A DNA stretch of 64,000 nt from an uncultured Ruminococcus sp. Its GTDB lineage: Bacteria > Bacillota > Clostridia > Oscillospirales > Acutalibacteraceae. The stretch lies in assembly GCA_902790475.1 (NCBI GenBank), contig CADASG010000003.1:30284-94283 (forward strand), in the 5' to 3' direction. Below are positions 1 to 8,430 of this stretch, one piece after another. The notes under the pieces are model-generated. The model was not told the origin of the DNA. It saw only the letters and a program-made list of their open reading frames with translations, and did no database searches. The first letter of the stretch is position 1. Every line of letters starts with the position of its first letter. A program made the translations under genes and the position numbers.

Positions 1-17
1 TTTTGCAATCGCTATGA

Positions 18-30
18 TTCTAAAATAGAA
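18..30. promoter_or_regulatory. TTCTA-N3-TAGAA palindrome, first copy
   Basis: A 13-bp sequence with perfect 5-bp inverted arms around a 3-base centre, downstream of the recombinase gene. A copy of the same form lies over the recombinase promoter (1115-1127) and a one-mismatch copy lies upstream of the acetyltransferase promoter (1881-1893). Positions 1-79 hold no other recognisable feature. A regulator site is inference. Confidence 0.35.
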
Positions 31-79
31 ATATTATGTCCTTATGAACCTCTTACCGATATCGGCGGTGCGGTTTTGA

Positions 80-1057
80 TCAATTCTCCTTTTTAATCTT
101 TGCCAAAGGATTGTTGTCAGCTGCTTTTTGAAGCTGCTCGTTGCTTAGATGCGTATAGATTTCCGTTGTGCCCAGGTTTTCATGACCCAATACTTCTTTC
201 AGTACGCGTACATCAACATCTCCGTACTGATACATCAATGTAGCGGCTGTATGTCTCAGCTTGTGACAGGAGTATCCCTGAGCGCTTAATCCGATCTGTT
301 CCAGGTATTTATAAACCATAGCCTGAATCGTTTTTACGGACATGCGGTTATTGTTGCGGCTGATAAAAAGTGCGTGTTTGTCCTTTAAGCCGTCGGCAGG
401 GCGTACCCGCATATAATCACGCAGCGCGTCGATACAAGCCTGATTCAGATAAACGATTCGTTCCTTATTGCCTTTACCCAATACGCGAAGCGTGTTATCC
501 GGACGAATGTCGGTGTAATTCAAACCTGCCGTCTCAGAAACACGCAGTCCGCAGTTAAGAAACAAAGTCAAAATCGCGTAGTCGCGTTCCTTGTATTTGC
601 CATTCACGGCGTCTAATAATTCAATGCTCTGTTCAAGCGTCAGATACTTGGGCAGAGCTTTTTTTATTTTCGGAGTTTCCAATTCGGAAAGGGGATTGGT
701 TTCTATCAAATGCTTCTTTTTGTGAAGATAATTGTAGAATCCCTTTAAACTGGAGCATTTGCGCGCACGGGCGGCGGATTTGTTGTCGCGCTCACGGATA
801 AGATAATTCATGTATTCATAAGCGTCGTTAAGGGTCACGGAGGTAACAAGCTCCTGCGTTATGTCTGTGATTGAAATACTGTCAAAATCAGCGTCAGCGG
901 AAACGATACCGCGACGAATCTTCATATAACGAAAAAAAGTCCGTAAATCAATAAAGTACTCGTCAACCGTTTTCAATGATTTGTTTTGAATAGTCTGTTT
1001 ATAATACAAATAGTCTTTGAGAATCGGAAAAGCCTCGTTCTGAAATGCAGCTGCCAT
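80..1057 (-). CDS. Tyrosine recombinase, XerC/XerD type
   Basis: Site-specific DNA recombinase of the phage-integrase family, 325 residues. An N-terminal SAM-like core-binding domain covers about residues 10-115 and the catalytic domain about 135-320. The catalytic set is visible: Arg172 in GLRVSE, Lys195, His265 and Arg268 in HKLRH, His292 in GHENLG, and nucleophile Tyr301. The length suits chromosomal XerC/XerD or a small integron/transposon recombinase. No adjacent phage or ICE genes support an integrase role, so chromosome-dimer resolution or a solitary local recombinase is more likely. The ATG follows a GGTGAT ribosome site. The promoter side contains several AT-rich palindromes that could be operators or crossover sites. 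Confidence 0.88.
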   Translation of the reverse strand: MAAAFQNEAFPILKDYLYYKQTIQNKSLKTVDEYFIDLRTFFRYMKIRRGIVSADADFDSISITDITQELVTSVTLNDAYEYMNYLIRERDNKSAARARKCSSLKGFYNYLHKKKHLIETNPLSELETPKIKKALPKYLTLEQSIELLDAVNGKYKERDYAILTLFLNCGLRVSETAGLNYTDIRPDNTLRVLGKGNKERIVYLNQACIDALRDYMRVRPADGLKDKHALFISRNNNRMSVKTIQAMVYKYLEQIGLSAQGYSCHKLRHTAATLMYQYGDVDVRVLKEVLGHENLGTTEIYTHLSNEQLQKAADNNPLAKIKKEN

Positions 1058-1086
1058 AAAATCACCATGCTTTTTTGTTTTTAATA

Positions 1087-1115
1087 ATTATATCACAAAA
1101 AGAGAGAGGTATAAT
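1087..1115 (-). promoter_or_regulatory. Probable promoter of the recombinase gene
   Basis: On the minus strand a perfect TATAAT (1087-1092) lies 30 bases upstream of the start codon. The hexamer 17 bases further up (1110-1115) is ATTATA, a poor -35. The TTCTA-N3-TAGAA palindrome at 1115-1127 abuts this -35, as a repressor or activator site might. Confidence 0.5.
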
Positions 1116-1127
1116 TCTAAATTAGAA
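1115..1127. promoter_or_regulatory. TTCTA-N3-TAGAA palindrome at the recombinase promoter
   Basis: Second perfect copy of the motif at 18-30. It extends to 7-bp arms around one base (1114-1128). An overlapping 15-mer at 1122-1136 matches 13 of 15 positions of the Bacillus PerR box consensus. In DNA this AT-rich, that match is weak evidence. Confidence 0.4.
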
Positions 1128-1128
1128 T

Positions 1129-1158
1129 AATTATACAAAATGAATATTTTGTATAATT
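1129..1158. repeat. Perfect 13-bp AT-rich inverted repeat
   Basis: The arms AATTATACAAAAT (1129-1141) and its exact complement (1146-1158) are separated by four bases. Read instead as 11-bp arms around an 8-bp centre, it has the shape of a Xer/dif-type crossover site. It lies about 70 bases upstream of the recombinase gene. It may equally be a dimeric operator or a plus-strand promoter, since a TATAAT lies at 1152-1157. Confidence 0.6.
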
Positions 1159-1172
1159 AAGGGGAGGAGAAA

Positions 1173-1214
1173 TGGCAGTCAACCGCGTATTTCAGCCAAT
1201 TTTGAATCATTAAG
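1173..1214 (+). other. Possible 13-codon ORF with strong RBS and stem-loop
   Basis: A purine-rich ribosome site (GGGGAGGAG) directly precedes an ATG and 13 codons ending in TAA. Perfect 10-bp arms (AGTCAACCGC at 1177-1186, complement at 1222-1231) would fold the transcript over this frame, and CAGC/GCTG inside could pair as well. No database family is recognisable. It could be a leader peptide, a small RNA or chance. Confidence 0.25.
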
Positions 1215-1245
1215 CTGTTTAGCGGTTGACTCTGTTAAAACAATT

Positions 1246-1806
1246 CTATTGATTGAAATAATCTTCTTTTAGTATTGCGTAAGATACAACGTCGCAGATT
1301 CCCCGGGTGTTTTTTCCTGCCTGTCTGTGAGTGCCCTCATACTGCAAGCCGCATTTCTTCATAACGTCTCCCGAGTGCGGATTGTTTTTATCGTGCGTTG
1401 CCGTTATACGATTTACGCCGACCTGCTCAAACAGGAATTTTATGACCGCCGAAAATGCCTCTGTCATAATTCCCTTGTGCCACCATTTATATCCGATGCA
1501 GTAACCGATCTCCGCTTCTTCGATGTCTTCACGTAACCGCATAATTCCGATCGAACCAATCGGTTCACCGATTTCCTTCAAAACGATTTTCCAGTCATAA
1601 TAATCATCTTTTTCCTGGCATTCAAGCAGATATTTATGATATGTATCGCGAAGCTGTTCGGGTGATTCATATGGTTGCCATGTCAAGAATTTAGTAACAC
1701 GAGCATCGTTTGCCCAATTATAGAACATACTTTCGTAATCAGGATCCAGAGTTTTGCGCAAAATCAAGTGCGTTGTTTCGATCGTCCTTGTTCCTAAGTG
1801 TTTCAT
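1246..1806 (-). CDS. GNAT-family N-acetyltransferase, RimJ/RimL type
   Basis: Acetyl-CoA-dependent N-acetyltransferase of about 186 residues. It opens with the usual RimJ/RimL-like strand (ETTHLILRKTL) and carries the acetyl-CoA binding region near IGYCIGYKWWHKGIMTEA, followed by an NPHS segment and a GT-type ending typical of the Acetyltransf_3 group. Substrates in this family range from ribosomal protein N-termini to small amines and antibiotics, so the target cannot be named. I place the start at the ATG at 1806 because it follows an AAGGCG site; an upstream in-frame codon at 1830 lacks one. It has its own strong promoter and is flanked by a shared terminator with gdhA, so it is probably monocistronic. 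Confidence 0.82.
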   Translation of the reverse strand: MKHLGTRTIETTHLILRKTLDPDYESMFYNWANDARVTKFLTWQPYESPEQLRDTYHKYLLECQEKDDYYDWKIVLKEIGEPIGSIGIMRLREDIEEAEIGYCIGYKWWHKGIMTEAFSAVIKFLFEQVGVNRITATHDKNNPHSGDVMKKCGLQYEGTHRQAGKNTRGICDVVSYAILKEDYFNQ

Positions 1807-1845
1807 AACTATCGCCTTCTTTGTCAACAAGATTTTAATTTGTCA

Positions 1846-1874
1846 ATTATAACACTGTTTGATATAGATGTCAA
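1846..1874 (-). promoter_or_regulatory. Promoter of the GNAT acetyltransferase
   Basis: Consensus sigma-A type: TTGACA (1869-1874), 17-base spacer and TATAAT (1846-1851) on the minus strand. A TTCTA-N3-TCGAA motif (1881-1893) lies just upstream of the -35. Confidence 0.85.
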
Positions 1875-1880
1875 GTAATA

Positions 1881-1893
1881 TTCTAAAATCGAA
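1881..1893. promoter_or_regulatory. TTCTA-N3-TCGAA motif, third copy
   Basis: One mismatch from the palindromes at 18-30 and 1115-1127. It is seven bases upstream of the acetyltransferase -35 and overlaps the edge of the gdhA terminator stem. Confidence 0.3.
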
Positions 1894-1928
1894 AAACAAC
1901 GGTTGGAAATGAAACCAACCGTTGTTTT
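1893..1928. terminator. Bidirectional intrinsic terminator after gdhA
   Basis: A 14-bp perfect stem (1893-1906 with 1915-1928) has an eight-base loop, a GC-rich core and A/T tracts at both ends. It serves gdhA transcription on the minus strand. Confidence 0.85.
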
Positions 1929-1956
1929 CAGAAAAGAAATATTGAAAATGTCTAAA

Positions 1957-3342
<1,386 letters not shown>

Positions 3343-3389
3343 TCATGAAATTTGCAGGAACAGCAGATTGTTCTTTCAACAACACTCCT

Positions 3390-3418
3390 ATAATACACCT
3401 TCCTTTTAAAAAAATCAA
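3390..3418 (-). promoter_or_regulatory. gdhA promoter
   Basis: TTGATT (3413-3418), 17-base spacer and TATTAT (3390-3395) on the minus strand, leaving a leader of about 95 bases before the gdhA start. The leader shows no riboswitch I recognise. Confidence 0.75.
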
Positions 3419-3630
3419 GAGTTTTTTGCAAGTTTTTTTAATTTTTATTCATATTTGTTGTAAGAATTTTCTCTAAAGACGTGATTTTGCAGGAATTCCG
3501 GACAGAATTGCAACAAAATCCTGCATTTTCCTTCATTTTTTTGCTTCCGCACTTCAAGTTTCCACATATCCAAAAAGTTTTGTATAATTCAAAAGCGGGT
3601 TATCAACAACAAGTTCAACACAAGTTTTAG
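3419..3630. other. Intergenic DNA with no recognised element
   Basis: The gap between gdhA and the HTH gene is about 415 bases. This central part, between the two promoters, is AT-rich with T and A tracts. I see no open frame with a ribosome site, no strong stem and no RNA gene. Confidence 0.6.
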
Positions 3631-3660
3631 TTGCAATCGGACATATCAACATGTTATAAT
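3631..3660 (+). promoter_or_regulatory. Promoter of the HTH regulator, with flanking operator-like repeat
   Basis: TTGCAA (3631-3636), 18-base spacer and TATAAT (3655-3660). The inverted repeat TCAACA (3646-3651) / TGTTGA (3663-3668) straddles the -10 box, a position suited to autorepression by the adjacent HTH protein. Promoter seen; operator inferred. Confidence 0.7.
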
Positions 3661-3705
3661 AGTGTTGAAAGATAAATTATACTATTTGTAATATCGGAGG
3701 TTTAT

Positions 3706-3927
3706 ATGGATTACTGCAAACGGCTTAAACAGCTCAGAATTGAATACGGTTATACTCAGGAACAGATTGCGTTTATTCTTCACACTCGTCAGGAACAATA
3801 CAGCAAATACGAAAGCGGAAAGCGTGAGCTTCCGATAAAGCATTTGATCGCGTTGTGCTGTCTTTATCGAGTATCTGCGGATTATGTACTGGGAATTGAA
3901 AAATTTGTCAGTCCGACTTCAAAATAA
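3706..3927 (+). CDS. Small XRE-family HTH transcriptional regulator
   Basis: A 73-residue protein that is essentially one Cro/C1-type helix-turn-helix domain: helix 1 near residues 4-14, the turn region YTQEQIAFILHTRQEQYSKYE with recognition helix about 28-37, and a C-terminal helix. No effector domain is present. It follows a GGAGG site and its own promoter, is transcribed opposite to gdhA and ends at a bidirectional terminator shared with lysA. Proteins of this size act as autoregulated repressors in phages, toxin-antitoxin systems or metabolic control. No partner gene lies next to it, so its targets are unknown. The TCAACA/TGTTGA repeat over its own -10 suggests autoregulation. Confidence 0.88.
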   Translation: MDYCKRLKQLRIEYGYTQEQIAFILHTRQEQYSKYESGKRELPIKHLIALCCLYRVSADYVLGIEKFVSPTSK

Positions 3928-3964
3928 TTCTCCTCTCTTCCCTATTTCTTCCTACAATAAAAAA

Positions 3965-3988
3965 ACACCGTGAGCGAACCCACGGTGT
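3965..3988. terminator. Bidirectional terminator between HTH gene and lysA
   Basis: An 8-bp stem ACACCGTG/CACGGTGT (3965-3972, 3981-3988) is preceded by A6 and followed by a T-rich run, so it can stop both convergent genes. Confidence 0.85.
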
Positions 3989-4017
3989 TTTGTATTATGT
4001 AATAAAAGTATTAGCTA

Positions 4018-5292
4018 TTAGACCAGTTTGAATTCGGAAAAATCAAAGGTCGCGAAATAATCCTTTGGGGTTTCGGCACGGCGTATCAGCTTGTGAGAGC
4101 CGTCCTCGCACAGCAGGACCTCGGCACTGCGCAGCTTGCCGTTGTAGTTATAGCCCATGGAAAAGCCGTGAGCTCCCGCGTCATGAATAAACAGGATGTC
4201 CCCTATTTCTATTTTCGGAAGCATTCTGTCAATCGCGAACTTATCGTTGTTTTCGCATAATCCGCCTGTCACATCATATTTGTGATCGCAGGGCTGATCT
4301 TCCTTGCCAAGCACGGTGATATGGTGATAGGAGCCGTACATAGCCGGACGCATCAGATTTGCCGCGCACGCGTCGCAGCCGATGTATTCCTTATAAATAT
4401 GCTTTTCGTGAATAGCGGTGGTCACAAGTGCGCCGTAAGGAGCGAGCATATATCTTCCCAGCTCGGTATAAACGGCAACGTCCCCCATTCCCTCGGGAAC
4501 GAGTATCTCCTCAAACTTGCGTCTTACGCCTTCACCGATAACTGCGATGTCGTTTTTTGGATCCTCGGGTTTGTAATCAACACCTACGCCTCCCGAAAGA
4601 TTGACAAACTTGATATGTACGCCTGTTTTTTTGTGAAGCCTTACCGCTAAACGGAACAGAATCGCAGCAAGCTCGGGATAGTAATCATTGGATACCGTAT
4701 TGGAAGCTAAGAACGCGTGGATACCGAATTCCTCCGCGCCTGCTTCTTTGAGTTCCAGAAACGCTTTTTCCATCTGTTCCTCGGTCATGCCGTACTTGGA
4801 ATCTCCCGGAGTGTCCATTACCTGAACGCCGTCCTTGCTGGCGGCAAGCTGAAATACGCCGCCCGGATTATAGCGGCAGCAAATTGTTTTCGGAATGCCG
4901 CAAAGCTTTTTCAAAAACTCAACATGAGTATAATCATCAAGGTTGATATTCGCACCCAGCTCGAAAGCCTTGCGCATATCATCCTCGGGCGTTACATTTG
5001 AACTGAACATGATTTCGCTGCCCGTGATCCCGCACGCCTCGCAAAGCTGCAGTTCGGTATAGGACGAGCAATCCATACCGCAGCCTTCCTCCTGCAGAAT
5101 CTTCATGATATAGGGATTGGGTGTTGCTTTAACGGCAAAAAACTCCTTATAGCCCTTGTTCCAGCTAAACGCTTTTAAAAGCGCACGGGCGTTTTCTCTT
5201 ATCCCCTTTTCGTCGTAAAGATGAAAGGGCGTTGGAATATCCTTGATGATTTCCTTCGTCTGCTCCAATGTGACAAACGGTTTCTTTTCCAT
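4018..5292 (-). CDS. lysA: Diaminopimelate decarboxylase-like PLP enzyme
   Basis: Fold-type III PLP decarboxylase of 424 residues, best read as meso-diaminopimelate decarboxylase, the last step of lysine synthesis. The PLP-binding lysine is Lys55 in FFAVKATPNP. A glycine-rich phosphate-binding stretch follows at NLSGGVGVDY. The C-terminal barrel has CDACAANLMRP and GGLCENNDKFA, the latter in the place of the family's GxxCESxD active-site motif. That variant motif leaves some chance of a related amino-acid or polyamine-precursor decarboxylase. It is seven bases downstream of ysxC and is probably the last gene of the tig-clp-lon-ysxC run. Confidence 0.82.
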   Translation of the reverse strand: MEKKPFVTLEQTKEIIKDIPTPFHLYDEKGIRENARALLKAFSWNKGYKEFFAVKATPNPYIMKILQEEGCGMDCSSYTELQLCEACGITGSEIMFSSNVTPEDDMRKAFELGANINLDDYTHVEFLKKLCGIPKTICCRYNPGGVFQLAASKDGVQVMDTPGDSKYGMTEEQMEKAFLELKEAGAEEFGIHAFLASNTVSNDYYPELAAILFRLAVRLHKKTGVHIKFVNLSGGVGVDYKPEDPKNDIAVIGEGVRRKFEEILVPEGMGDVAVYTELGRYMLAPYGALVTTAIHEKHIYKEYIGCDACAANLMRPAMYGSYHHITVLGKEDQPCDHKYDVTGGLCENNDKFAIDRMLPKIEIGDILFIHDAGAHGFSMGYNYNGKLRSAEVLLCEDGSHKLIRRAETPKDYFATFDFSEFKLV

Positions 5293-5298
5293 TTTGTT

Positions 5299-5892
5299 TT
5301 ACTCCTCTGTTTCCTTAATATACTCCTCTATGACTTCCTTAACATCATTCAAGCCTTCGCCGTTTACCGCTGAGAACGGTATCAACTGAACGCCCTCGTA
5401 ATCGGCGAGCTCGTCCATGATTTCCTCGATCCGTTTTTCATAGGCGGTTTTTTTGAGCTTGTCTTTTTTAGTCAGCACAATAACAAACGGCGCATTGCAG
5501 TTGTAAAGGAAGTTGATCATATCATAATCGTCTTTGGTGGGCTTGTGGCGGATATCAATGATCTGAATGATCAGCGAAATGTTCCGCTCGTTTGAAAAAT
5601 AACCCTCCACCAGTGATGCCCAGCGCTGTTTTTCCGCTTTGGACACCTTTGCGTAGCCGTAACCCGGTAGATCCACCATACGGAATTCCTGCAAGCGGTA
5701 GAAATTGACCGTAGCTGTTTTGCCGGGCTGCGCACTGACTCTGGCAAGCGCCTTGCGCTGAACCAGCTTGTTTATCAGCGAAGACTTGCCGACGTTGGAA
5801 TGTCCCGAAAAAACCACCTCAGGCATATCCGATTTCGGAAGCTGCCTGACAGTACCTGCGGCATATTCAAAGCTTACGTCATTAAAATTCAC
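5299..5892 (-). CDS. ysxC: Ribosome-biogenesis GTP-binding protein YsxC/EngB
   Basis: Small Era/Obg-superfamily GTPase (197 residues) that binds late 50S precursors and is essential in Bacillus. G1 is GHSNVGKS (30-37), G3 is DLPGYGYAKV (about 74-83) and G4 is TKKDKL. The start is a GTG preceded by GGAGG. It sits ten bases after lon, the arrangement lon-ysxC seen in many Firmicutes, and leads into lysA. Confidence 0.95.
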   Translation of the reverse strand: MNFNDVSFEYAAGTVRQLPKSDMPEVVFSGHSNVGKSSLINKLVQRKALARVSAQPGKTATVNFYRLQEFRMVDLPGYGYAKVSKAEKQRWASLVEGYFSNERNISLIIQIIDIRHKPTKDDYDMINFLYNCNAPFVIVLTKKDKLKKTAYEKRIEEIMDELADYEGVQLIPFSAVNGEGLNDVKEVIEEYIKETEE

Positions 5893-5902
5893 GGAAACCT
5901 CC

Positions 5903-8308
5903 TTACTGCCTGATAGAAGGCGCTGCAGGGGTGGATCTTGAAAGCGGAAGATTTCGATTCCAAGCCTTTTCGGTCAGCATTATCGGATCAGCTATGGCGT
6001 AAGCCAACACTTCGCTGAAGCTTTCCACCGCGATAAACCGTACATTGTCTTTAACTGCCGGATCTATCTCACTGATATCCGGTTCATTGCTTTTAGGGAT
6101 AAGCACGGTATTGATCTTGTGCTTATATGCTGCCATACTCTTTTCCTTCAAGCCGCCTATCGCCAGCACTTTGCCGCGCAAGGTTATCTCGCCCGTCATC
6201 GCAATATCGTGGCGCACAGGCTTTGAGGACAGCGCGGAATAAATCGCTGTTGCCATGGTAATGCCTGCCGAGGGACCGTCCTTTGGCACAGCTCCCTCGG
6301 GCGCGTGCAAATGGATGTCCTTATCCTTATAAAAATCAGGATTGATCCCCAGTACGTCGGCGTGGCTGCGGATACATGAGATCGCGGTCTTTGCGCTTTC
6401 CTTCATAACGTCTCCGAGCGAACCTGTCAGCTCAAGCTTTCCGGAACCGTCCATTACCGCAACTTCTATCGGCAGCAGTTCACCGCCGACCGATGTCCAC
6501 GCAAGTCCGTTTACTACACCGACTTCATCTTGTTTATTTACGTTATCGGGTAAATATTTTTTATGTCCGAGCAATTCCTCGATCGTTTTTTCATTGATCC
6601 TGAAGCTTTCGATGCCGTCTTCAAGTTTTTTAACTGCACATTTGCGCATTACGGAAGCGATCGTGCGCTCCAGTGTGCGAACTCCTGCTTCTCTCGTGTA
6701 GTAGTCAATTAATGAATACAGCGCCTTTGCTGAAAACTTTAATTCATTTGCTGAAAAGCCGTTTAAATCAAGCTGTTTGGGCACTAAATGCTTTTTAGCG
6801 ATATGGAACTTTTCTTCTCTTGTATAGCTGTTAAGCTCAATTATTTCCATTCGGTCGCGGAGCGGTGCGGGGATCGAACCCAGGTCATTAGCAGTTGTGA
6901 TAAACATCACGTTCGACAAATCAAATGGAATATCAATGTAGTGATCGACAAACTTGTTGTTTTGTTCGCTGTCGAGAACTTCAAGCAAGGCAGAGGTAGG
7001 ATCACCCTTATAATCTCCGGAAAGCTTGTCTATCTCGTCAAGGATCAGTACGGGATTGTTGGTTCCTGCGTTTTGGATCGCCGTAATGATCCTGCCGGGA
7101 ATGGAACCGATGTATGTTCTTCTGTGACCCCTGATCTCAGCTTCATCCTTGACGCCGCCCAAGGCAATGCGCTGGCTTTTTCTGCCGATCGTCTGTGCTA
7201 TCGACTGTGCGATCGAGGTCTTGCCGACGCCCGGAGGACCGACAAAACAGATTATCTGTCCTTTTTGCTTGTCGCTGAGTTTTTTAACTGCAAGCTGCTC
7301 GATTATCCTGTCCTTGATTTTTTCAAGCCCGTAATGGCTTTTATTCAAATCTTTGCGTATTTTTGATATAACGATTTTTTCCTTGTCGGATTTATTCCAC
7401 GGAAGATCAAGCACGGTGTCAAGATATGTTCTGATTACGGATGCTTCCTGACTGCCCATGGGCATTTTCATCAGCTTTCTGCATTCCTTGAACAAGGCTT
7501 CCTCGGATTTTTCGTCTAAGCAAAGCTCTTCTATCCTTGCTGCGTAATCCTCCGCCTCCTGAGAAGGATTGTCATCCTCTCCGAGCTCTTCTTCGATGAT
7601 GTGCTTTTGTTCGCGCAAAAAGTATTCTCGCTGCGATTCATCTATGCGCATTTTTGCACGTCGGGATATTTCTTCCTCTATCTTTAACAGGTAGTTTTCG
7701 TTTGTCAGCACTTCAAGGAGCATTTCCAGACGTTCCGTCTGCGGAAGCGTTTCGAGAATAGTTTGCTTTACGGGGAAATCAAGCATCACGTTTGCCGCGA
7801 CAAAATCAGCCAGTTCACCCGGATATTTGCACAGAGCGATTTTAAAAATGATATCCGTGGGTGCTTGAGGAGCGATTTCCAAATAATGCTCAAACTCATT
7901 TTTGACCGCCCTGATCAGCGCTGAATCATGCGCAGTCAGATGATGGTTCTCCTCGGGAAGCGGCTTTACCTCAGCCATAAGGCATTGCTTACTGCTTACG
8001 GGAGCTGAGATTAGCGCACGGTACATTCCCTCAATAAAGATCCGCGTTGAGTTATCGGGTTGTCTGACAACCTGTTTGATTTTTGCGATAACGCCGATTT
8101 TATATAAGTCATTTAACCTCGGTTCATTGCTGGAGGCATCCTTCTGTGTAACAAGCAGGATCACCTGTTCCATTTCCATTGCAACATTGATTGCGGAAAT
8201 GCTTTTTTGCCTGCCGATATCAAAATGTATAAGAGAATGAGGAAAAACAACTACTCCTCGTAAGGGCAGCACCGGAACAGTGATAGTATTTAATGTTGAG
8301 TTATCCAT
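5903..8308 (-). CDS. lon: ATP-dependent protease Lon
   Basis: Cytoplasmic AAA+ serine protease that degrades misfolded and short-lived regulatory proteins. About 801 residues: N-terminal LON substrate domain (about 8-200), AAA+ module with Walker A GPPGVGKT (357-364) and Walker B LILDEIDK, and the protease domain with catalytic Ser680 in KDGPSAG and Lys723 in GGLKEKS. I start it at the ATG at 8308, which has AAAGGATG upstream. An in-frame codon at 8344 would put coding sequence inside the terminator stem at 8338-8382, so that extension is unlikely. It follows clpX and precedes ysxC. Confidence 0.96.
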   Translation of the reverse strand: MDNSTLNTITVPVLPLRGVVVFPHSLIHFDIGRQKSISAINVAMEMEQVILLVTQKDASSNEPRLNDLYKIGVIAKIKQVVRQPDNSTRIFIEGMYRALISAPVSSKQCLMAEVKPLPEENHHLTAHDSALIRAVKNEFEHYLEIAPQAPTDIIFKIALCKYPGELADFVAANVMLDFPVKQTILETLPQTERLEMLLEVLTNENYLLKIEEEISRRAKMRIDESQREYFLREQKHIIEEELGEDDNPSQEAEDYAARIEELCLDEKSEEALFKECRKLMKMPMGSQEASVIRTYLDTVLDLPWNKSDKEKIVISKIRKDLNKSHYGLEKIKDRIIEQLAVKKLSDKQKGQIICFVGPPGVGKTSIAQSIAQTIGRKSQRIALGGVKDEAEIRGHRRTYIGSIPGRIITAIQNAGTNNPVLILDEIDKLSGDYKGDPTSALLEVLDSEQNNKFVDHYIDIPFDLSNVMFITTANDLGSIPAPLRDRMEIIELNSYTREEKFHIAKKHLVPKQLDLNGFSANELKFSAKALYSLIDYYTREAGVRTLERTIASVMRKCAVKKLEDGIESFRINEKTIEELLGHKKYLPDNVNKQDEVGVVNGLAWTSVGGELLPIEVAVMDGSGKLELTGSLGDVMKESAKTAISCIRSHADVLGINPDFYKDKDIHLHAPEGAVPKDGPSAGITMATAIYSALSSKPVRHDIAMTGEITLRGKVLAIGGLKEKSMAAYKHKINTVLIPKSNEPDISEIDPAVKDNVRFIAVESFSEVLAYAIADPIMLTEKAWNRNLPLSRSTPAAPSIRQ

Positions 8309-8337
8309 ATCATCATCCTTTCTTATGATATGAAAAA

Positions 8338-8382
8338 CAGGCAATACTGAACTGCGGCAAAAGCCGGTAGCAGTATTGCCTG
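8338..8382 (-). terminator. Intrinsic terminator between clpX and lon
   Basis: A 12-bp perfect stem CAGGCAATACTG/CAGTATTGCCTG encloses a smaller CGGC-AAAA-GCCG hairpin. On the minus strand it is followed by five T residues. It ends the tig-clpP-clpX transcript, yet it lies downstream of a possible lon promoter at 8389-8418. Confidence 0.85.
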
Positions 8383-8388
8383 AAAAGC

Positions 8389-8418
8389 AGTATACAACTT
8401 ACCGCTTTATAATTTCAA
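8389..8418 (-). promoter_or_regulatory. Candidate lon promoter upstream of the terminator hairpin
   Basis: TTGAAA (8413-8418), 18-base spacer and TATACT (8389-8394). A start about seven bases on would fall at the first base of the hairpin at 8382-8338, so lon mRNA would begin with a stem-loop and U-run. Confidence 0.5.
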
Positions 8419-8430
8419 AGTAGTAAAGAA

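Noticed and set aside
370-558. Plus-strand open frames across the window
   Set aside because: They lie opposite confident minus-strand genes, lack ribosome sites and show no domain likeness; treated as shadows.
80-1057. Prophage or ICE integrase with attachment site
   Set aside because: No phage, conjugation or excisionase genes and no tRNA gene nearby; the gene stands alone beside housekeeping genes.
1122-1136. PerR/Fur box
   Set aside because: 13 of 15 matches, but the surrounding DNA is almost all A and T and no peroxide or metal gene is adjacent; chance is likely.
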